Position numbers and translations under genes: made by a program. Source: Aquihabitans sp. G128 (GTDB taxonomy: Bacteria > Actinomycetota > Acidimicrobiia > Acidimicrobiales > Iamiaceae). Taken from it: a stretch of DNA of 64,000 bases. Shown piece after piece: positions 8,219 to 16,998 of this stretch (positions within the stretch are counted from its first letter, which is position 1; each line of letters opens with the position of its first letter). The notes below the pieces were generated by a model. The model had not been told where the DNA came from. It was given only the letters and a program-made list of their open reading frames with translations, and did no database searches. The stretch is taken from positions 4,526,001 through 4,590,000 of the forward strand of contig NZ_CP077604.1 of the NCBI RefSeq assembly GCF_019048865.1. Direction: 5' to 3'.

Positions 8219-9250
8219 TCAGTAGAGGTTGGTGCGGTAGTCGGTCTCGATGGACTCGGCCACCACCTCTTCGGGCGGGAGGAAGGCGGCCGCGGCGGCC
8301 TCGGTGGTGGTGATGTGGTCGAGCCAGATGCGGGTGGCGCGGGGCAGGTCGCCGGGCGCCAGGTGTCGGGCCGGGTCCCAGAGGGAGGCGGCGGCGAGCA
8401 CGGGCTCCACCCGGACCTCGGCGGCGTCGACGGCGATCACCAGCGCCAGCTTCGGGACCTTGCCGTTGACAGCCATGGGGGCAAGCACGTCGGCGTCGGA
8501 GCTGAGCGTGGCGGTGCCCCGCACCTCGAGCACTCGATCGTCGCCCGGCACCAGGGCGAGCAGGCCGATGGTCGGGTCGGCGAGGACGTTGCGGAACGTG
8601 TCGGTCCGCAGGTTGCCCGGGCGGTCCGGGACGGCGAGGGTGCGATCGTCGAGCGCCAGCAGGAACCCGGGCGGGTCCCCCTTGGGGCTGACGTCGGCCG
8701 CGGCGCCGCCGTCGAACGACGACAGCGCCACGAACGGGGCCCGGCCCAGCAGGTCGACCACGGCGGGCTGCGCCAGGGGCCCGGGCTCGACCGATGACGC
8801 GGCGGCGGACCCGCCAGGAGCGTCGGCCACCGCGTCGCCCCAGAGCTTGGAGCGGATGACCGACTTGGCGCAGTGCACGAACGCCTCGGCCACCTCGAGC
8901 TGCGGGACCTCGCCGTCCAGGCGGAGCGTGCCGTTCACCCGCAGGGTCTCGCCGTAGCCCGGCACGAGGGCGAGCACGCCGACCGGCGCGCCGTCGACCA
9001 GGTCCTCGGTGGCGAGGCCGGCCAGCCCGACGGTGGTGGGCCCTTCCACGGTGACGGCGCCCGGCCACCCGCCGGCCGTGCGGGTGCGGGGCGAGCCGTC
9101 GGCGGCGACGGTGCCGACGACCGCGATGGGGGAGCGGGCCATGATGGCTTCGCAGTGCCCGTCGAGGACGCCGATCACCTTGTGGTCCGAGCCGGGCGGG
9201 CGGGCGCCCAGCACGCCTTCGAGCTCGGCGACGGTCGTGATGGCGGCCAT
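8219..9250 (-). CDS. pyridoxamine 5'-phosphate oxidase-fold flavoprotein, duplicated domain
   Basis: This 343-residue protein contains two related split-barrel domains. The parallel segments GVLALVPGYGETLRVNGT (near residue 115) and GLLALVPGDDRVLEVRGT (near 245) reveal the duplication. The second domain has the FMN-binding family look (SPKGDPPGF, TFRNVLADPTIG). Homologues bind FMN, F420 or heme and act as small-molecule oxidases or reductases; substrate unknown. The ATG at 9250 was preferred over an upstream GTG because the conserved region starts there. The 274-base gap to the divergent deaminase holds a GC-rich inverted repeat around GACGGGG/CCCCGTC but no clear promoter. Confidence 0.85.
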   Translation of the reverse strand: MAAITTVAELEGVLGARPPGSDHKVIGVLDGHCEAIMARSPIAVVGTVAADGSPRTRTAGGWPGAVTVEGPTTVGLAGLATEDLVDGAPVGVLALVPGYGETLRVNGTLRLDGEVPQLEVAEAFVHCAKSVIRSKLWGDAVADAPGGSAAASSVEPGPLAQPAVVDLLGRAPFVALSSFDGGAAADVSPKGDPPGFLLALDDRTLAVPDRPGNLRTDTFRNVLADPTIGLLALVPGDDRVLEVRGTATLSSDADVLAPMAVNGKVPKLALVIAVDAAEVRVEPVLAAASLWDPARHLAPGDLPRATRIWLDHITTTEAAAAAFLPPEEVVAESIETDYRTNLY

Positions 9251-9524
9251 CGGTCCAGTGTGGACGCCCCTGCGCACCGGCGCCAACGACCCCGGGAGCG
9301 CTCCGCTGCACGCCGGCCGCCCCGATCGGCTAGCAAGGGGGTCAAGCACTTCCTGTCAGGAGACGGGGTCGGCCTCCGGGTCGGCCCCGTCTTCGCGTCC
9401 CAGCGGCGGTTCGGGCACCTGAACGGTCGCTGACGCAGCGGTCCGAGGGCCGGTCCGGGCGCCGTAGCGTCGGCGCCAGCGAGCCGCTCCCGTCGTCGGC
9501 TCACCGACCGGGGAGCCCCTCCGA

Positions 9525-10505
9525 ATGCGCGACCTCCGCACCCTGCCCAAGGCCCACCTGCACCTCCACCTGGAGGCCGGCATGCGCCACGCCACCCTGG
9601 CCGACCTCGCCGCCCAGAAGGGCCTGGTGGTCCCGGAGATCGGTGCCTACGGCAGCTTCGCCGCCTTCTCCGGCACCTACGACCTCGCCACCAAGGTGCT
9701 CGAGACCCGCGCCGACTGGGCCCGCCTCGCCGACGAGGTGCTGGCCGACGCCGCCGCCGAGGGGTGCGCCTACATCGAGCCGGCGTTCTGGGCCGAGCGC
9801 TACCGCGACCGCTTCGGCTCCGACCGGGAGACCTGGACGATGGTGCTCGACCTGTTCGAGGAGGCCGCCGACCGCCACGGCGTGGGGATCGGCTGGATCG
9901 CCGCCATCGACCGGGTGCACGACGACGAGGCGGCGTCGCTGGCCATCGCCGACCTGGCCATCGAGCTCATGCCGCGCGGCGTCGTGGCGATCGGGCTGCA
10001 CAACGACGAGGTCGGCCACCCGCCCACCGACTTCGTGGCCGCCTTCGCCCGAGCCCGCGCCGCCGGCCTCCGCTCGGCACCGCACGCCGGCGAGCTCGAC
10101 GAGGGCCGTCACGTGCTCGACGCCGTGGAGCAGCTCGGGGCCGACCGCATCGCCCACGGCGTGCGCTCGTTCGAGGTCGAGGGCCTGGTCGAGCGCCTCG
10201 CGGCCTGGGGCACCTGCCTCGACGTGTGCCCCACCTCGAACCTGCTGCTCGGCATCGTCCCGGACCTGGCGTCGCACCCGCTGCCGGCGCTGCTCGACGC
10301 CGGGGTGCGCTGCACCCTCAACGCCGACGACCCCCTGCTGTTCGACGCCACGATCCTGGGGGAGTACGAGCTGGCGCGCGACGTGTTCGGCTTCGACGAC
10401 GAGCGGCTGGCGGCCATCGCCCGCACCTCGATCGAGGCGTCGACCCTGGGTGACGACGCCATGGCCGCTGCCCTCGCCGGCATCAGCGCCTGGCTGGCCG
10501 CCTGA
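9525..10505 (+). CDS. add: adenosine deaminase family protein
   Basis: This 326-residue TIM-barrel zinc deaminase has all family motifs: HLHLH near residue 12, HAGE near 187, IAHGVR near 208, CPTSN near 232 and NADDPLLF near 265. The ligands HxH, His and Asp plus the catalytic Glu of HAGE are present. It probably converts adenosine to inosine. Adenine deaminase or aminodeoxyfutalosine deaminase are alternatives that the motifs alone do not exclude. It fits a salvage theme with PpnP 2 kb away but is not in the same operon. Confidence 0.88.
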   Translation: MRDLRTLPKAHLHLHLEAGMRHATLADLAAQKGLVVPEIGAYGSFAAFSGTYDLATKVLETRADWARLADEVLADAAAEGCAYIEPAFWAERYRDRFGSDRETWTMVLDLFEEAADRHGVGIGWIAAIDRVHDDEAASLAIADLAIELMPRGVVAIGLHNDEVGHPPTDFVAAFARARAAGLRSAPHAGELDEGRHVLDAVEQLGADRIAHGVRSFEVEGLVERLAAWGTCLDVCPTSNLLLGIVPDLASHPLPALLDAGVRCTLNADDPLLFDATILGEYELARDVFGFDDERLAAIARTSIEASTLGDDAMAAALAGISAWLAA

Positions 10506-10521
10506 GCCCTTGTCGCCGCCC

Positions 10522-11091
10522 TCAGGGGGCTCGGAGGTGGGCGCGCTCGCCGTGGTGGTCGAAGATCGACAGGACCTCGACCGGGCCGCCGTGGCCCCCG
10601 ATGGCGTGGGGGACCATGGTGTCGAACTCGGCGGCCTGGCCCGCCTCCACCAGGACCTCGCGCTCGCCGAGGCGGAGGCGGGCGGTGCCCGAGAGGACGA
10701 AGAACCAGTCCCGCCCCGGGTGCACCTGCAGCTCCGGCGAGCGCTTGGCCAGCGGCACGCGCATCTTGGTGACCGTCCGCCCCGACGGGTCGTCGGCCCG
10801 GGTGAGGTGCCAGTAGGTGCTGCCGTGGGCGACGTCCTTGCGGGGCCGGATGACCACGTCCTCCTCGTCGCCCTCGGCCAGGAGCTCGTCGACCGTGGTC
10901 TCGAGGGCGCGAGCGAGCGCCACGAGCTGGTCGAGCGCCACCCGGCGGTGGCCGGTCTCGATGCGGCTGATGGTGGACGGCCCGATGTGGGCTCGGCGGG
11001 CGAGCTCGTCGAGCGACCAGCCCCGAGCGGCTCGCAGGCTCCGCAGCCGGCTCCGGACGGCGGCCTCGATGGGGGAGTCATCTTGCGTCAT
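10522..11091 (-). CDS. XRE-family regulator with cupin domain
   Basis: This 189-residue protein has an N-terminal XRE helix-turn-helix (RLRSLRAARGWSLDELARRA, then STISRIETG, residues about 13-65) and a C-terminal small cupin (HPGRDWFFVLSGTARLRLG, residues about 120-185). The design is common in single-domain metabolite-sensing regulators. The ATG at 11091 was chosen over the longer open frame because it sits just ahead of the HTH. It diverges from the SRPBCC gene with an 87-base gap. It is convergent with the deaminase, and its target is unknown. Confidence 0.88.
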   Translation of the reverse strand: MTQDDSPIEAAVRSRLRSLRAARGWSLDELARRAHIGPSTISRIETGHRRVALDQLVALARALETTVDELLAEGDEEDVVIRPRKDVAHGSTYWHLTRADDPSGRTVTKMRVPLAKRSPELQVHPGRDWFFVLSGTARLRLGEREVLVEAGQAAEFDTMVPHAIGGHGGPVEVLSIFDHHGERAHLRAP

Positions 11092-11178
11092 GCGCACCAG
11101 GCTATGCCGCACAGCCAACGGTCGGACGAGCGACCGCAGGGCCAGCGGCGTGCGCTCGGGAGGTGGCAGGATGCGGCC

Positions 11179-11667
11179 ATGACCACCGAGCGCATCGAAG
11201 TCCAGCGGACGATCTCGGCCCCTGCGGCGGCCATCTTCGGCCTGCTGTGCGACCCGCAGGGCCACGTCAGCATCGACAGCTCGGGGATGCTCATCGACGC
11301 CACCGGGGACCCGGTGCAGGCGGCCGGCGACGGCTTCGTGGTCCACATGGACCGCGAAGCGCTCGACGACTACCCGATGGGTGAGTACGACGTCACCGTC
11401 ACCATCAAGGACTTCGAGCAGGACCGGGAGATCTCGTGGACGATCCTCGGGCAGATCCGCCCCCAGATCGGCCACGTCTACGGCTACCGCCTCGAACCCG
11501 GCGACGACGGCGCCACCGTCGTCACGTCGTACTACGACTGGTCCGAGATCGACCCGGTGTGGCGGGAGGCGAACATCTTCCCCGTGATCTCCGAGGGCGC
11601 GCTGCGGGCCACGCTCGGGATCCTCGCCCGCACGGTCAAGCGGGCCCAGGCGGCCGCCGACAGCTGA
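11179..11667 (+). CDS. SRPBCC family protein
   Basis: This 162-residue START/Bet v1-like protein opens with the family signature (EVQRTISAPAAAIFGLLCDP) and a beta-rich body (GDGFVVHMD, ISWTILGQIRPQIGH, GATVVTSYYDWSEID). Members bind hydrophobic ligands in a deep cavity, and some are cyclases. The long C-terminal helix with ARTVKRAQAA is present. The ATG at 11179 begins the conserved region. It diverges from the XRE-cupin regulator, which may control it; this is inferred from position only. Confidence 0.85.
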   Translation: MTTERIEVQRTISAPAAAIFGLLCDPQGHVSIDSSGMLIDATGDPVQAAGDGFVVHMDREALDDYPMGEYDVTVTIKDFEQDREISWTILGQIRPQIGHVYGYRLEPGDDGATVVTSYYDWSEIDPVWREANIFPVISEGALRATLGILARTVKRAQAAADS

Positions 11668-11756
11668 GCGGTGGGGGCCGTCGCGCCCCGAGGGAGATCG
11701 GGGCCGACCGGCGTGGGTCCAGAGGCCACCGGTAGGGTCCGGAGCATGGGGGATCG

Positions 11757-13121
11757 GTGACCGGCGGGGGAGCGACCTGGGACGACGACCTGGGCCTGGC
11801 CGCTGCGCTGTCGGACGGCGTCGTCGTGCTCGGTCCCGGCGGGCCGATCGTGTGGGCCAACCAGGCGTTCTGCGACCTGATGGGCCGCACCCGAGCCGAG
11901 CTGCTCGGCAGCGACGGGCTGGGCTACCTCCACCCCGACGAGCTGGCCCGGGCCATCGACGGCATCGACTACGCCAACCGGTTCCCCGGCCGCACGTCGG
12001 TGGCGCCCTACCGGGTCCTGCGGGGCGACGGCACGTGGGCCCACATCGAGCTCAAGAGCGCCATCGTGGCGCGGGCCGACGGCGACCACCTGGTCCTCGT
12101 GGTCCGCGACGGCCGTCCCCGCAGCGACGTGAACCGGGCCCTCCAGTCGGTGGCGGGCGGGGAGCCGCTCGCCGTGACGGTGCGCCTCGTGGCCGAGGCC
12201 ATCCGCAACCGCTGGCCGGGCACCGCGGCAGCCATCTCCATCGGGGTGCGCGGCGGGGGGGCGCGAGGTCCTCGGCGCCGCGCTCCCGGCGATGCTGGTC
12301 GACCACGCCGCCGGCCGCTTGGACCACCTCGGCGTGCCGCCGCCGTGGGTGCTCGCGGGAGGCGGGGTCGCGGTGGTGGACCGAACGGAGCTCCCCGACG
12401 CCCTCCGGCTGGCCGCCGAGCAGGCCGGCTACGAGGGCTTCGCGGTCGCCGCGCTCCCGGACCCGAGCGGCCAACCCGGCTGCCTCGTGGTCTGGTTCGA
12501 CCACACGATCGTCGGCCGCCTCGAAGTTCCGCCACGCTGCCGCCGAGCTGACCGAGATCCTGGTGGTGGCCCTCGAGCGCCGCCACCACCACTGGCAGCT
12601 GTGGCACGTCGCCAGCCACGACCCGCTCACGGGGCTGCTCAACCGCGCCGGCTTCTTCGAGCGCTTCGGCGCCGACGTCGAGGCCGCACGCTCCGGGCCC
12701 GGCGCCGACGTGGTGGCCGCCCTCTTCATCGACCTCGACGGCCTCAAGGGCGTCAACGACCGTGGTGGGCACGCGGCCGGCGACCGCCTGCTGGTCGACG
12801 TCGCCGAGCGCCTGCGCCGCATCGTGGGCCGGGCCGGCGGTGCCGCCCGCCTCGGCGGCGACGAGTTCGTGGTGTTCGCAGCCCGTCCCGCCGACCACGT
12901 CCGAGCGTGGGCCGAGGACCTGGCCCAGACCATCGTCGACGAGCTGGCTCGCCCGGCGGCCGACCTGCGGCGCGCCGCCGACCGGACCGACGTGGCGGTG
13001 GCGGCCAGCGTCGGCATCGCCGTCGACGAGGGCACCGAGCCCCCCCGTGCGGATCGTCGAGCAGGCCGACGCCGCCATGTACCGGGCCAAGTCCGCCGGC
13101 CGCTCCCGCTGGTCCTGGTGA
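11757..13121 (+). pseudogene. PAS-GGDEF diguanylate cyclase, three frameshifts
   Basis: The pieces together read a PAS sensor (residues about 15-115, VVVLGPGGPIVWANQAF), a GAF-like middle and a GGDEF domain with IDLDGLKGVNDRGGH and an intact RLGGDEFVVF. That would make c-di-GMP. The frame changes three times, each time by one extra base: in a 7-G run near 12263, near 12525 (CTCGAAG) and in a 7-C run near 13040. Removing one base at each site restores an uninterrupted protein of about 454 residues ending DAAMYRAKSAGRSRW. Intact coding on all sides argues for consensus errors rather than old decay. Start GTG 11757 follows GGGGGA. Confidence 0.85.
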
Positions 13122-13160
13122 CCTGAGCAGGCCCGCCCCGCTCACCGCCCTCCTCGAAGT

Positions 13161-13200
13161 GGGTTGGGATCTGGTCGTCAGGACGACCGGATCCCAACCC
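13161..13200. terminator. 19-bp hairpin between convergent genes
   Basis: The left arm (13161-13179) and right arm (13182-13200) pair over 19 positions with one G-U and a 2-base loop. The element overlaps the last codons of the DUF998 gene and lies 40 bases past the GGDEF stop, so it can act as a bidirectional terminator. A related core (GTCAGGACGACC) recurs at 16473-16484. Confidence 0.65.
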
Positions 13201-13822
13201 GGTTCGCTGCGTTGGGAGAGGTCGGTTGGCCGGGGGCGACGGGGTCGTGGAGGGTGACGACGACGACCCAGAGGTGGAAGGCGAGGGCGGGGAGGATCTC
13301 GGCCAGGGGGGCGACGTGGGCCTGGGACAGCCCGATGCCGACCACCGTGGCGGCGGCCTGCAGGGCGAAGAGGCGGGTGGCGGTGCGGCGCCAGGGCCCG
13401 GTCGGCTGGGTGGCGGCGAACCGCCACAGGAACACCGGGATCGAGATCCCGAGCAGGAGCGCGGCGCTCACGTGCACCGGGTCGCTCGAGCCCTCCGGCC
13501 CGATGGGGACGATGCCGGCCACCATCTGGCCGAGCATGCCGGCGACCATCAGCACCGTGAACGCGAGGTCCACGGGGTGGCGGCGCACCACGTCGGTGCA
13601 CCACGCCAGGAACAGCACGGCGGCCACCACCAGCGCCGGGCCGAACAGCCACGACGAGCGGTCGTCGCCGGCCATCCGGCTGAGCGGGAGCGCCCCGGCG
13701 AGCGGGAGCCCGCTGCGCACCACCGACGCGCCCACCCCGGCCCACAGCACGGCCACCGCCGCCACCCCGGCCCAGCGGGCGCGGGGCGGCCGCCAGGTGC
13801 GGGCGGGGAGCGCGGCGGTCAC
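13178..13822 (-). CDS. DUF998-like integral membrane protein
   Basis: This 214-residue protein has about six hydrophobic segments (for example WAGVAAVAVLWAGVGA, LFGPALVVAAVLFLAW, AFTVLMVAGMLGQMVAGIVP, VSAALLLGISIPVFLW). The layout and the motif GIVPIGPEG before a His-containing helix resemble DUF998. Function is unknown. Its last residues (RVGIRSS) are encoded by the arm of the hairpin at 13161-13200. Start GTG 13822 has only a weak ribosome site. Confidence 0.7.
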   Translation of the reverse strand: MTAALPARTWRPPRARWAGVAAVAVLWAGVGASVVRSGLPLAGALPLSRMAGDDRSSWLFGPALVVAAVLFLAWCTDVVRRHPVDLAFTVLMVAGMLGQMVAGIVPIGPEGSSDPVHVSAALLLGISIPVFLWRFAATQPTGPWRRTATRLFALQAAATVVGIGLSQAHVAPLAEILPALAFHLWVVVVTLHDPVAPGQPTSPNAANRVGIRSS

Positions 13823-13884
13823 CGAGGTGTTCGGGGCCCGCCGGGCCGACGGATCAGCCGTCGAGCGCGGCGGGCCGGTGTGCG

Positions 13885-15216
13885 TCAGCTGGGGCCGGAG
13901 AACCGGGTGGCGAGGTCGTCGGTGCCGCCGGTGCGCACGGCCGGTTCGTGGTCGTCCTCGTAGCGGGTGAGCTCAGCGCGGCCCACGACGTGCCAGTGGA
14001 CCTCGTCCGGGCCGTCGGCCAGGCGGAGGGTGCGGACGCCGGCGTACATGCCGGCGAGCGGGGTCCACTGCGAGATGCCGGTGGCGCCGTGGATCTGGAT
14101 GGCCTCGTCGATGATCTCGCAGACCCGGACCGGCACCATGGCCTTGACGGCCGACACCCACACGCGGGCCTCGGCGTTGCCCAGGGTGTCCATGGCCTTG
14201 GCGGCCCGCAGCACCATGAGCCGCATGGCCTCGATCTCGATGCGGGCCTTGGCGATGACCTCGGTGTTCTTGCCGAGGCGGGCGAGCGGCTTGCCGAACG
14301 CCTCGCGGTTGAGGCCACGGCGGACCAGGAGGTCGAGCGCCTTCTCGGCCTGGCCGATGGAGCGCATGCAGTGGTGGATGCGGCCCGGGCCCAGGCGGAT
14401 CTGGGAGATCTCGAAGCCCCGGCCCTCGCCCCACAGCACGTTTGCCTGCGGGACCCGGACGTCGGTGAAGCGCAGGTGCATGTGGCCGTGCGGGGCGTCG
14501 TCGTCGCCGAAGACGTGCATGGGGCCGAGGATCTCGACGCCGGGCGTGTCCATCGGCACCAGGATCTGCGACTGCTGGCGGTAGGAGTTGGCCTCCGGGC
14601 TGGTCTTGACCATGGCGATCATGACCTTGCAGCGAGGGTCGCCGGCACCGGAGATGTAGTACTTCTCGCCGTTGATCACCCACTCCTCGCCGTCGAGCAC
14701 CGCGGTGGTGGAGATGTTCTTGGCGTCCGACGACGCCACGTCGGGCTCGGTCATGGCGAAGGCGGAGCGGATCTCGCCGGCCAGCAGCGGCTCGAGCCAC
14801 TGCTTCTTCTGCTCGGGCGTGCCCACCCGCTCGAGCACCTCCATGTTGCCGGTGTCGGGGGCGCTGCAGTTGAGGCACTCCGACGCCAGCGGGTTCTTGC
14901 CGAGCTCGACGGCGATGTAGGCGTAGTCCAGGTTCGACAGCCCCTCGCCGGTCTCGGCGTTGGGGAGGAAGAAGTTCCACAGGCCCTTGGCCTTGGCCTT
15001 GGCCTTCACGGAGTCGAGCAGCTCGAGCTGGCCCTCGCCGTAGCCCCAGCGCTCGGCCCGGCCCTCTCCCAGGCGGAAGAACTCGGCGGTGATCGGCTCG
15101 ACCTCGTCGGCGATGAACGCCTTGACGGCCTCGTAGAGCGGCAGGGCGCCCTGGGACATGGCCAGGTTGAGGGCGTCGTCGGTGGGCGAGCCGGAGTGCA
15201 TGCCAGGTGCGGGCAC
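13885..15216 (-). CDS. acyl-CoA dehydrogenase (ACAD10/11-like)
   Basis: This 443-residue FAD acyl-CoA dehydrogenase has the family blocks FAMTEPDVASSDAKN (flavin/substrate loop), WVINGEKYYISGAGDPRCK, LGPGRIHHCMRSIGQA and the C-terminal IHGATGISQWTPLA. The CLNCSAPDTGNMEVL segment is typical of the ACAD10/11-like subfamily that handles branched, long-chain or hydroxylated acyl-CoAs. Chain specificity cannot be read here. GTG 15216 follows AAGGA. It appears monocistronic. Confidence 0.92.
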   Translation of the reverse strand: MPAPGMHSGSPTDDALNLAMSQGALPLYEAVKAFIADEVEPITAEFFRLGEGRAERWGYGEGQLELLDSVKAKAKAKGLWNFFLPNAETGEGLSNLDYAYIAVELGKNPLASECLNCSAPDTGNMEVLERVGTPEQKKQWLEPLLAGEIRSAFAMTEPDVASSDAKNISTTAVLDGEEWVINGEKYYISGAGDPRCKVMIAMVKTSPEANSYRQQSQILVPMDTPGVEILGPMHVFGDDDAPHGHMHLRFTDVRVPQANVLWGEGRGFEISQIRLGPGRIHHCMRSIGQAEKALDLLVRRGLNREAFGKPLARLGKNTEVIAKARIEIEAMRLMVLRAAKAMDTLGNAEARVWVSAVKAMVPVRVCEIIDEAIQIHGATGISQWTPLAGMYAGVRTLRLADGPDEVHWHVVGRAELTRYEDDHEPAVRTGGTDDLATRFSGPS

Positions 15217-15338
15217 GGGGGGTCCTTCGGAGGTCGTGGGCAGGGCGACAGCGAGGTTGTCACGTCCGGCGCCGCTGCGCAGGTCCCCGGGCCCGGCCGA
15301 CCGAGCGGAGCCGTGGGTCGATCGGCCCGGGCCGGCGC

Positions 15339-15710
15339 TCAGGCGTCGACGTGGGCGGCGGTGCCGAGGTGCTCGTCGGCCCAGTCGCCGAGGGCCAGCA
15401 GCGCCGGGCGCAGGGCCTGGCCCTTGGCGGTGAGGGCGTAGCGGACGCTCACCGGCGGCCCGTCGTCGACGTCGCGGTCGACGAGCCCGCAGTGGGCCAG
15501 CTCGCCGAGGCGGTCGGCCAGCATGCGCTCGCTGACGCCCGGGACGGTGCGGGCCAGCTCCGAGAAGCGGGCCGGGCCGGCCAGCAAGGTGCCGATGATG
15601 AGGCCGTTCCAGCGCTTGCCGAGCAGGGAGAAGACGGCGCCGAGGGCGTCGCAGTCGACCGCGGCGCAGCCGTCGGCCCCGTGCTCCTCGGCGGTGATCT
15701 GCTCGTCCAC
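15339..15710 (-). CDS. HxlR-family transcriptional regulator
   Basis: This 123-residue winged-helix regulator has the HxlR signature: CDALGAVFSLLGKRWNGLIIGTL, then FSELARTVPGVSERMLADRL and YALTAKGQAL. Cys residues near the N-terminus could sense redox or electrophiles, as in several HxlR proteins; this is inferred. The GTG at 15710 was chosen; the longer open frame runs back through the doxX promoter. It is divergent from the DoxX gene, the usual target arrangement for HxlR proteins. Confidence 0.88.
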   Translation of the reverse strand: MDEQITAEEHGADGCAAVDCDALGAVFSLLGKRWNGLIIGTLLAGPARFSELARTVPGVSERMLADRLGELAHCGLVDRDVDDGPPVSVRYALTAKGQALRPALLALGDWADEHLGTAAHVDA

Positions 15711-15735
15711 GCCGTCGAACGTACCGGAGGCGAAG

Positions 15736-15772
15736 TTGCTTTGGCTTCCATAGCTGCTACCTTTTCGTAAGT
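15736..15772 (+). promoter_or_regulatory. predicted leaderless promoter of doxX-like gene
   Basis: TTGCTT (15736-15741) and TACCTT (15758-15763) are separated by 16 bases, and an extended TG lies at 15755. The GTG start at 15771 begins eight bases after the -10, where transcription would start, and no ribosome site precedes it. The message is probably leaderless. TAGC-T-GCTA inside the promoter is a plausible HxlR operator. Confidence 0.55.
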
Positions 15773-16334
15773 GACCTCCACCTCGACCTCCTCCACCGCT
15801 CGCGACCTCGCCCTCCTCGGGGCACGCGTGGTCCTCGGCGGCTACCTCGCCGCCCACGGCAGCCAGAAGCTCTTCGGAGCCCTCGACGGGCCGGGCCTCG
15901 ACGCCGCCGGCGCCGGCTTCGAGTCCATGGGCCTCACGCCGGGCAAGCCCATGGCCGCCCTCGCCGCCGGCTCCGAGCTGGTCGGCGGCCTCGCCACCAT
16001 CGCCGGCGTGGCCGACCCCATCGGCCCGTTCGCCATCGTCGGCACCATGGCGGTGGCCTCGGTGGTGCACGGGCCCCAAGGCCCGCTGGCCGCCAAGGGC
16101 GGCTACGAGCTGGCGCTGACGAACCTGGCCCTCGGCGGCGCGCTGCTCGCCACCGGCCCCGGCCGCTTCCGCCTCACGCCGGCGCTGCCCGCCTCGCTGG
16201 CCAAGACCGCGGCCGTGGTCGGCGGCGGCCTCACCGCCCTCTCGATCGCCAAGATCCTCGGCGCCCGCAAGGCCAAGGCCGCCGAAGCCGCCGCCGCGCC
16301 CATCGAGCCCGCCACCGACGAAGCCGCCGCCTGA
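15771..16334 (+). CDS. DoxX family membrane protein
   Basis: This 187-residue protein has four membrane segments and the DoxX signature near the N-terminus (RVVLGGYLAAHGSQKLFG), then GLTPGKPMAALAAGSELVGGLA. DoxX proteins are linked to quinone or thiol redox and to oxidative stress. A fifth hydrophobic stretch (TAAVVGGGLTALSIAKILG) and a charged Ala-rich tail close the protein. Control by the divergent HxlR regulator is likely. Confidence 0.88.
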   Translation: MTSTSTSSTARDLALLGARVVLGGYLAAHGSQKLFGALDGPGLDAAGAGFESMGLTPGKPMAALAAGSELVGGLATIAGVADPIGPFAIVGTMAVASVVHGPQGPLAAKGGYELALTNLALGGALLATGPGRFRLTPALPASLAKTAAVVGGGLTALSIAKILGARKAKAAEAAAAPIEPATDEAAA

Positions 16335-16347
16335 CCCGCCCCCGGGC

Positions 16348-16399
16348 CGAACCTCGGGTCCACGACCCGTGCGCGCGCCGGTGTGGGACCCGAGGTTCG
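16348..16399. terminator. 14-bp inverted repeat after doxX-like gene
   Basis: CGAACCTCGGGTCC (16348-16361) pairs perfectly with GGACCCGAGGTTCG (16386-16399) across a 24-base loop. It lies 14 bases after the DoxX stop, consistent with a terminator. Confidence 0.6.
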
Positions 16400-16419
16400 T
16401 GATGGGTGAGGGGACGGGG

Positions 16420-16447
16420 GCGACCGGCGACCGGCGACCGGCGACCG
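16420..16447. repeat. 7-bp tandem repeat, four copies
   Basis: GCGACCG is repeated four times without interruption in the gap between converging genes. It is followed by two small palindromes, GGTCGGGACGACC and TGGTCAGGACGACCA (16470-16484). Confidence 0.75.
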
Positions 16448-16472
16448 CCCGAGGGTCGGGACGACCCGGTGG

Positions 16473-16658
16473 TCAGGACGACCAGTGGTGAGGGGCGATG
16501 GCGCGGAGGTCGGTGGGGGCGGTGGGGGCCGGCAGCAGCGAGCCGTCGGACAGGCGGCGGAGGGCGTAGCCCTCGTCGCGGATGTCGGCGATCACGAAGC
16601 CGGTGGTCCAGGTCTGCTCGAAGGCGCAGTACACCTCGACGGCCTCACCAACGTCCAT
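16473..16658 (-). CDS. small Tudor/SH3-like protein
   Basis: This 61-residue protein reads as an SH3-like barrel of the Tudor/Agenet kind: VGEAVEVYCAFEQTWTTGFVI, then GYALRRLSDGSLLP. The ATG at 16658 was chosen over an upstream one because AAGGGG sits correctly ahead of it. The function is unknown; such domains usually bind protein or nucleic acid. It lies downstream of the ferredoxin gene on the same strand after a 142-base gap. Confidence 0.6.
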   Translation of the reverse strand: MDVGEAVEVYCAFEQTWTTGFVIADIRDEGYALRRLSDGSLLPAPTAPTDLRAIAPHHWSS

Positions 16659-16800
16659 GGGGTTCCCCTTCACTCGTGGGCTTCCCCTCCCCGATGGCGA
16701 CCACCGTCGCGCCTGGTGTCCGGAATGTCCACGCCGCCCCCCGCAACGATCCGGTGAACGATCTCTGGCGCGCCGAAGACAGGTGGGCGCAGGGTGCGGC

Positions 16801-16998
16801 TCAGGCCTCGACGGTGATGGCGTACTCGGGGCAGTTGTCGGCGGCCAGGGTGGCGGCCTCCTCCATGCCCTCGGGCACGACGCCGTCGGCCGCGAGCAAC
16901 AGGGCGTAGCCCTCGTCGTCGGAGTCGAAGAGGTCCGGCGCCAGGGCGTAGCAGCGGCCGTGGCCCTGGCACTTCTCGCTGTCGAGGGTGATCTTCAT
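16801..16998 (-). CDS. 3Fe-4S-type ferredoxin, P450 partner
   Basis: This 65-residue ferredoxin has CQGHGRC at residues 10-16 and a later CPEYA. The His in the second cluster position marks the single-cluster ferredoxins that serve actinobacterial P450s. It transfers electrons to the P450 encoded directly upstream. The two genes overlap by four bases (ATGA), so they are translationally coupled. No ferredoxin reductase gene is in the window. Confidence 0.93.
   Translation of the reverse strand: MKITLDSEKCQGHGRCYALAPDLFDSDDEGYALLLAADGVVPEGMEEAATLAADNCPEYAITVEA

Noticed and set aside
9360..9400. GACGGGG/CCCCGTC inverted repeat as a terminator
   Set aside because: It lies between divergent starts at 9250 and 9525, so termination is not expected; no other role can be supported.
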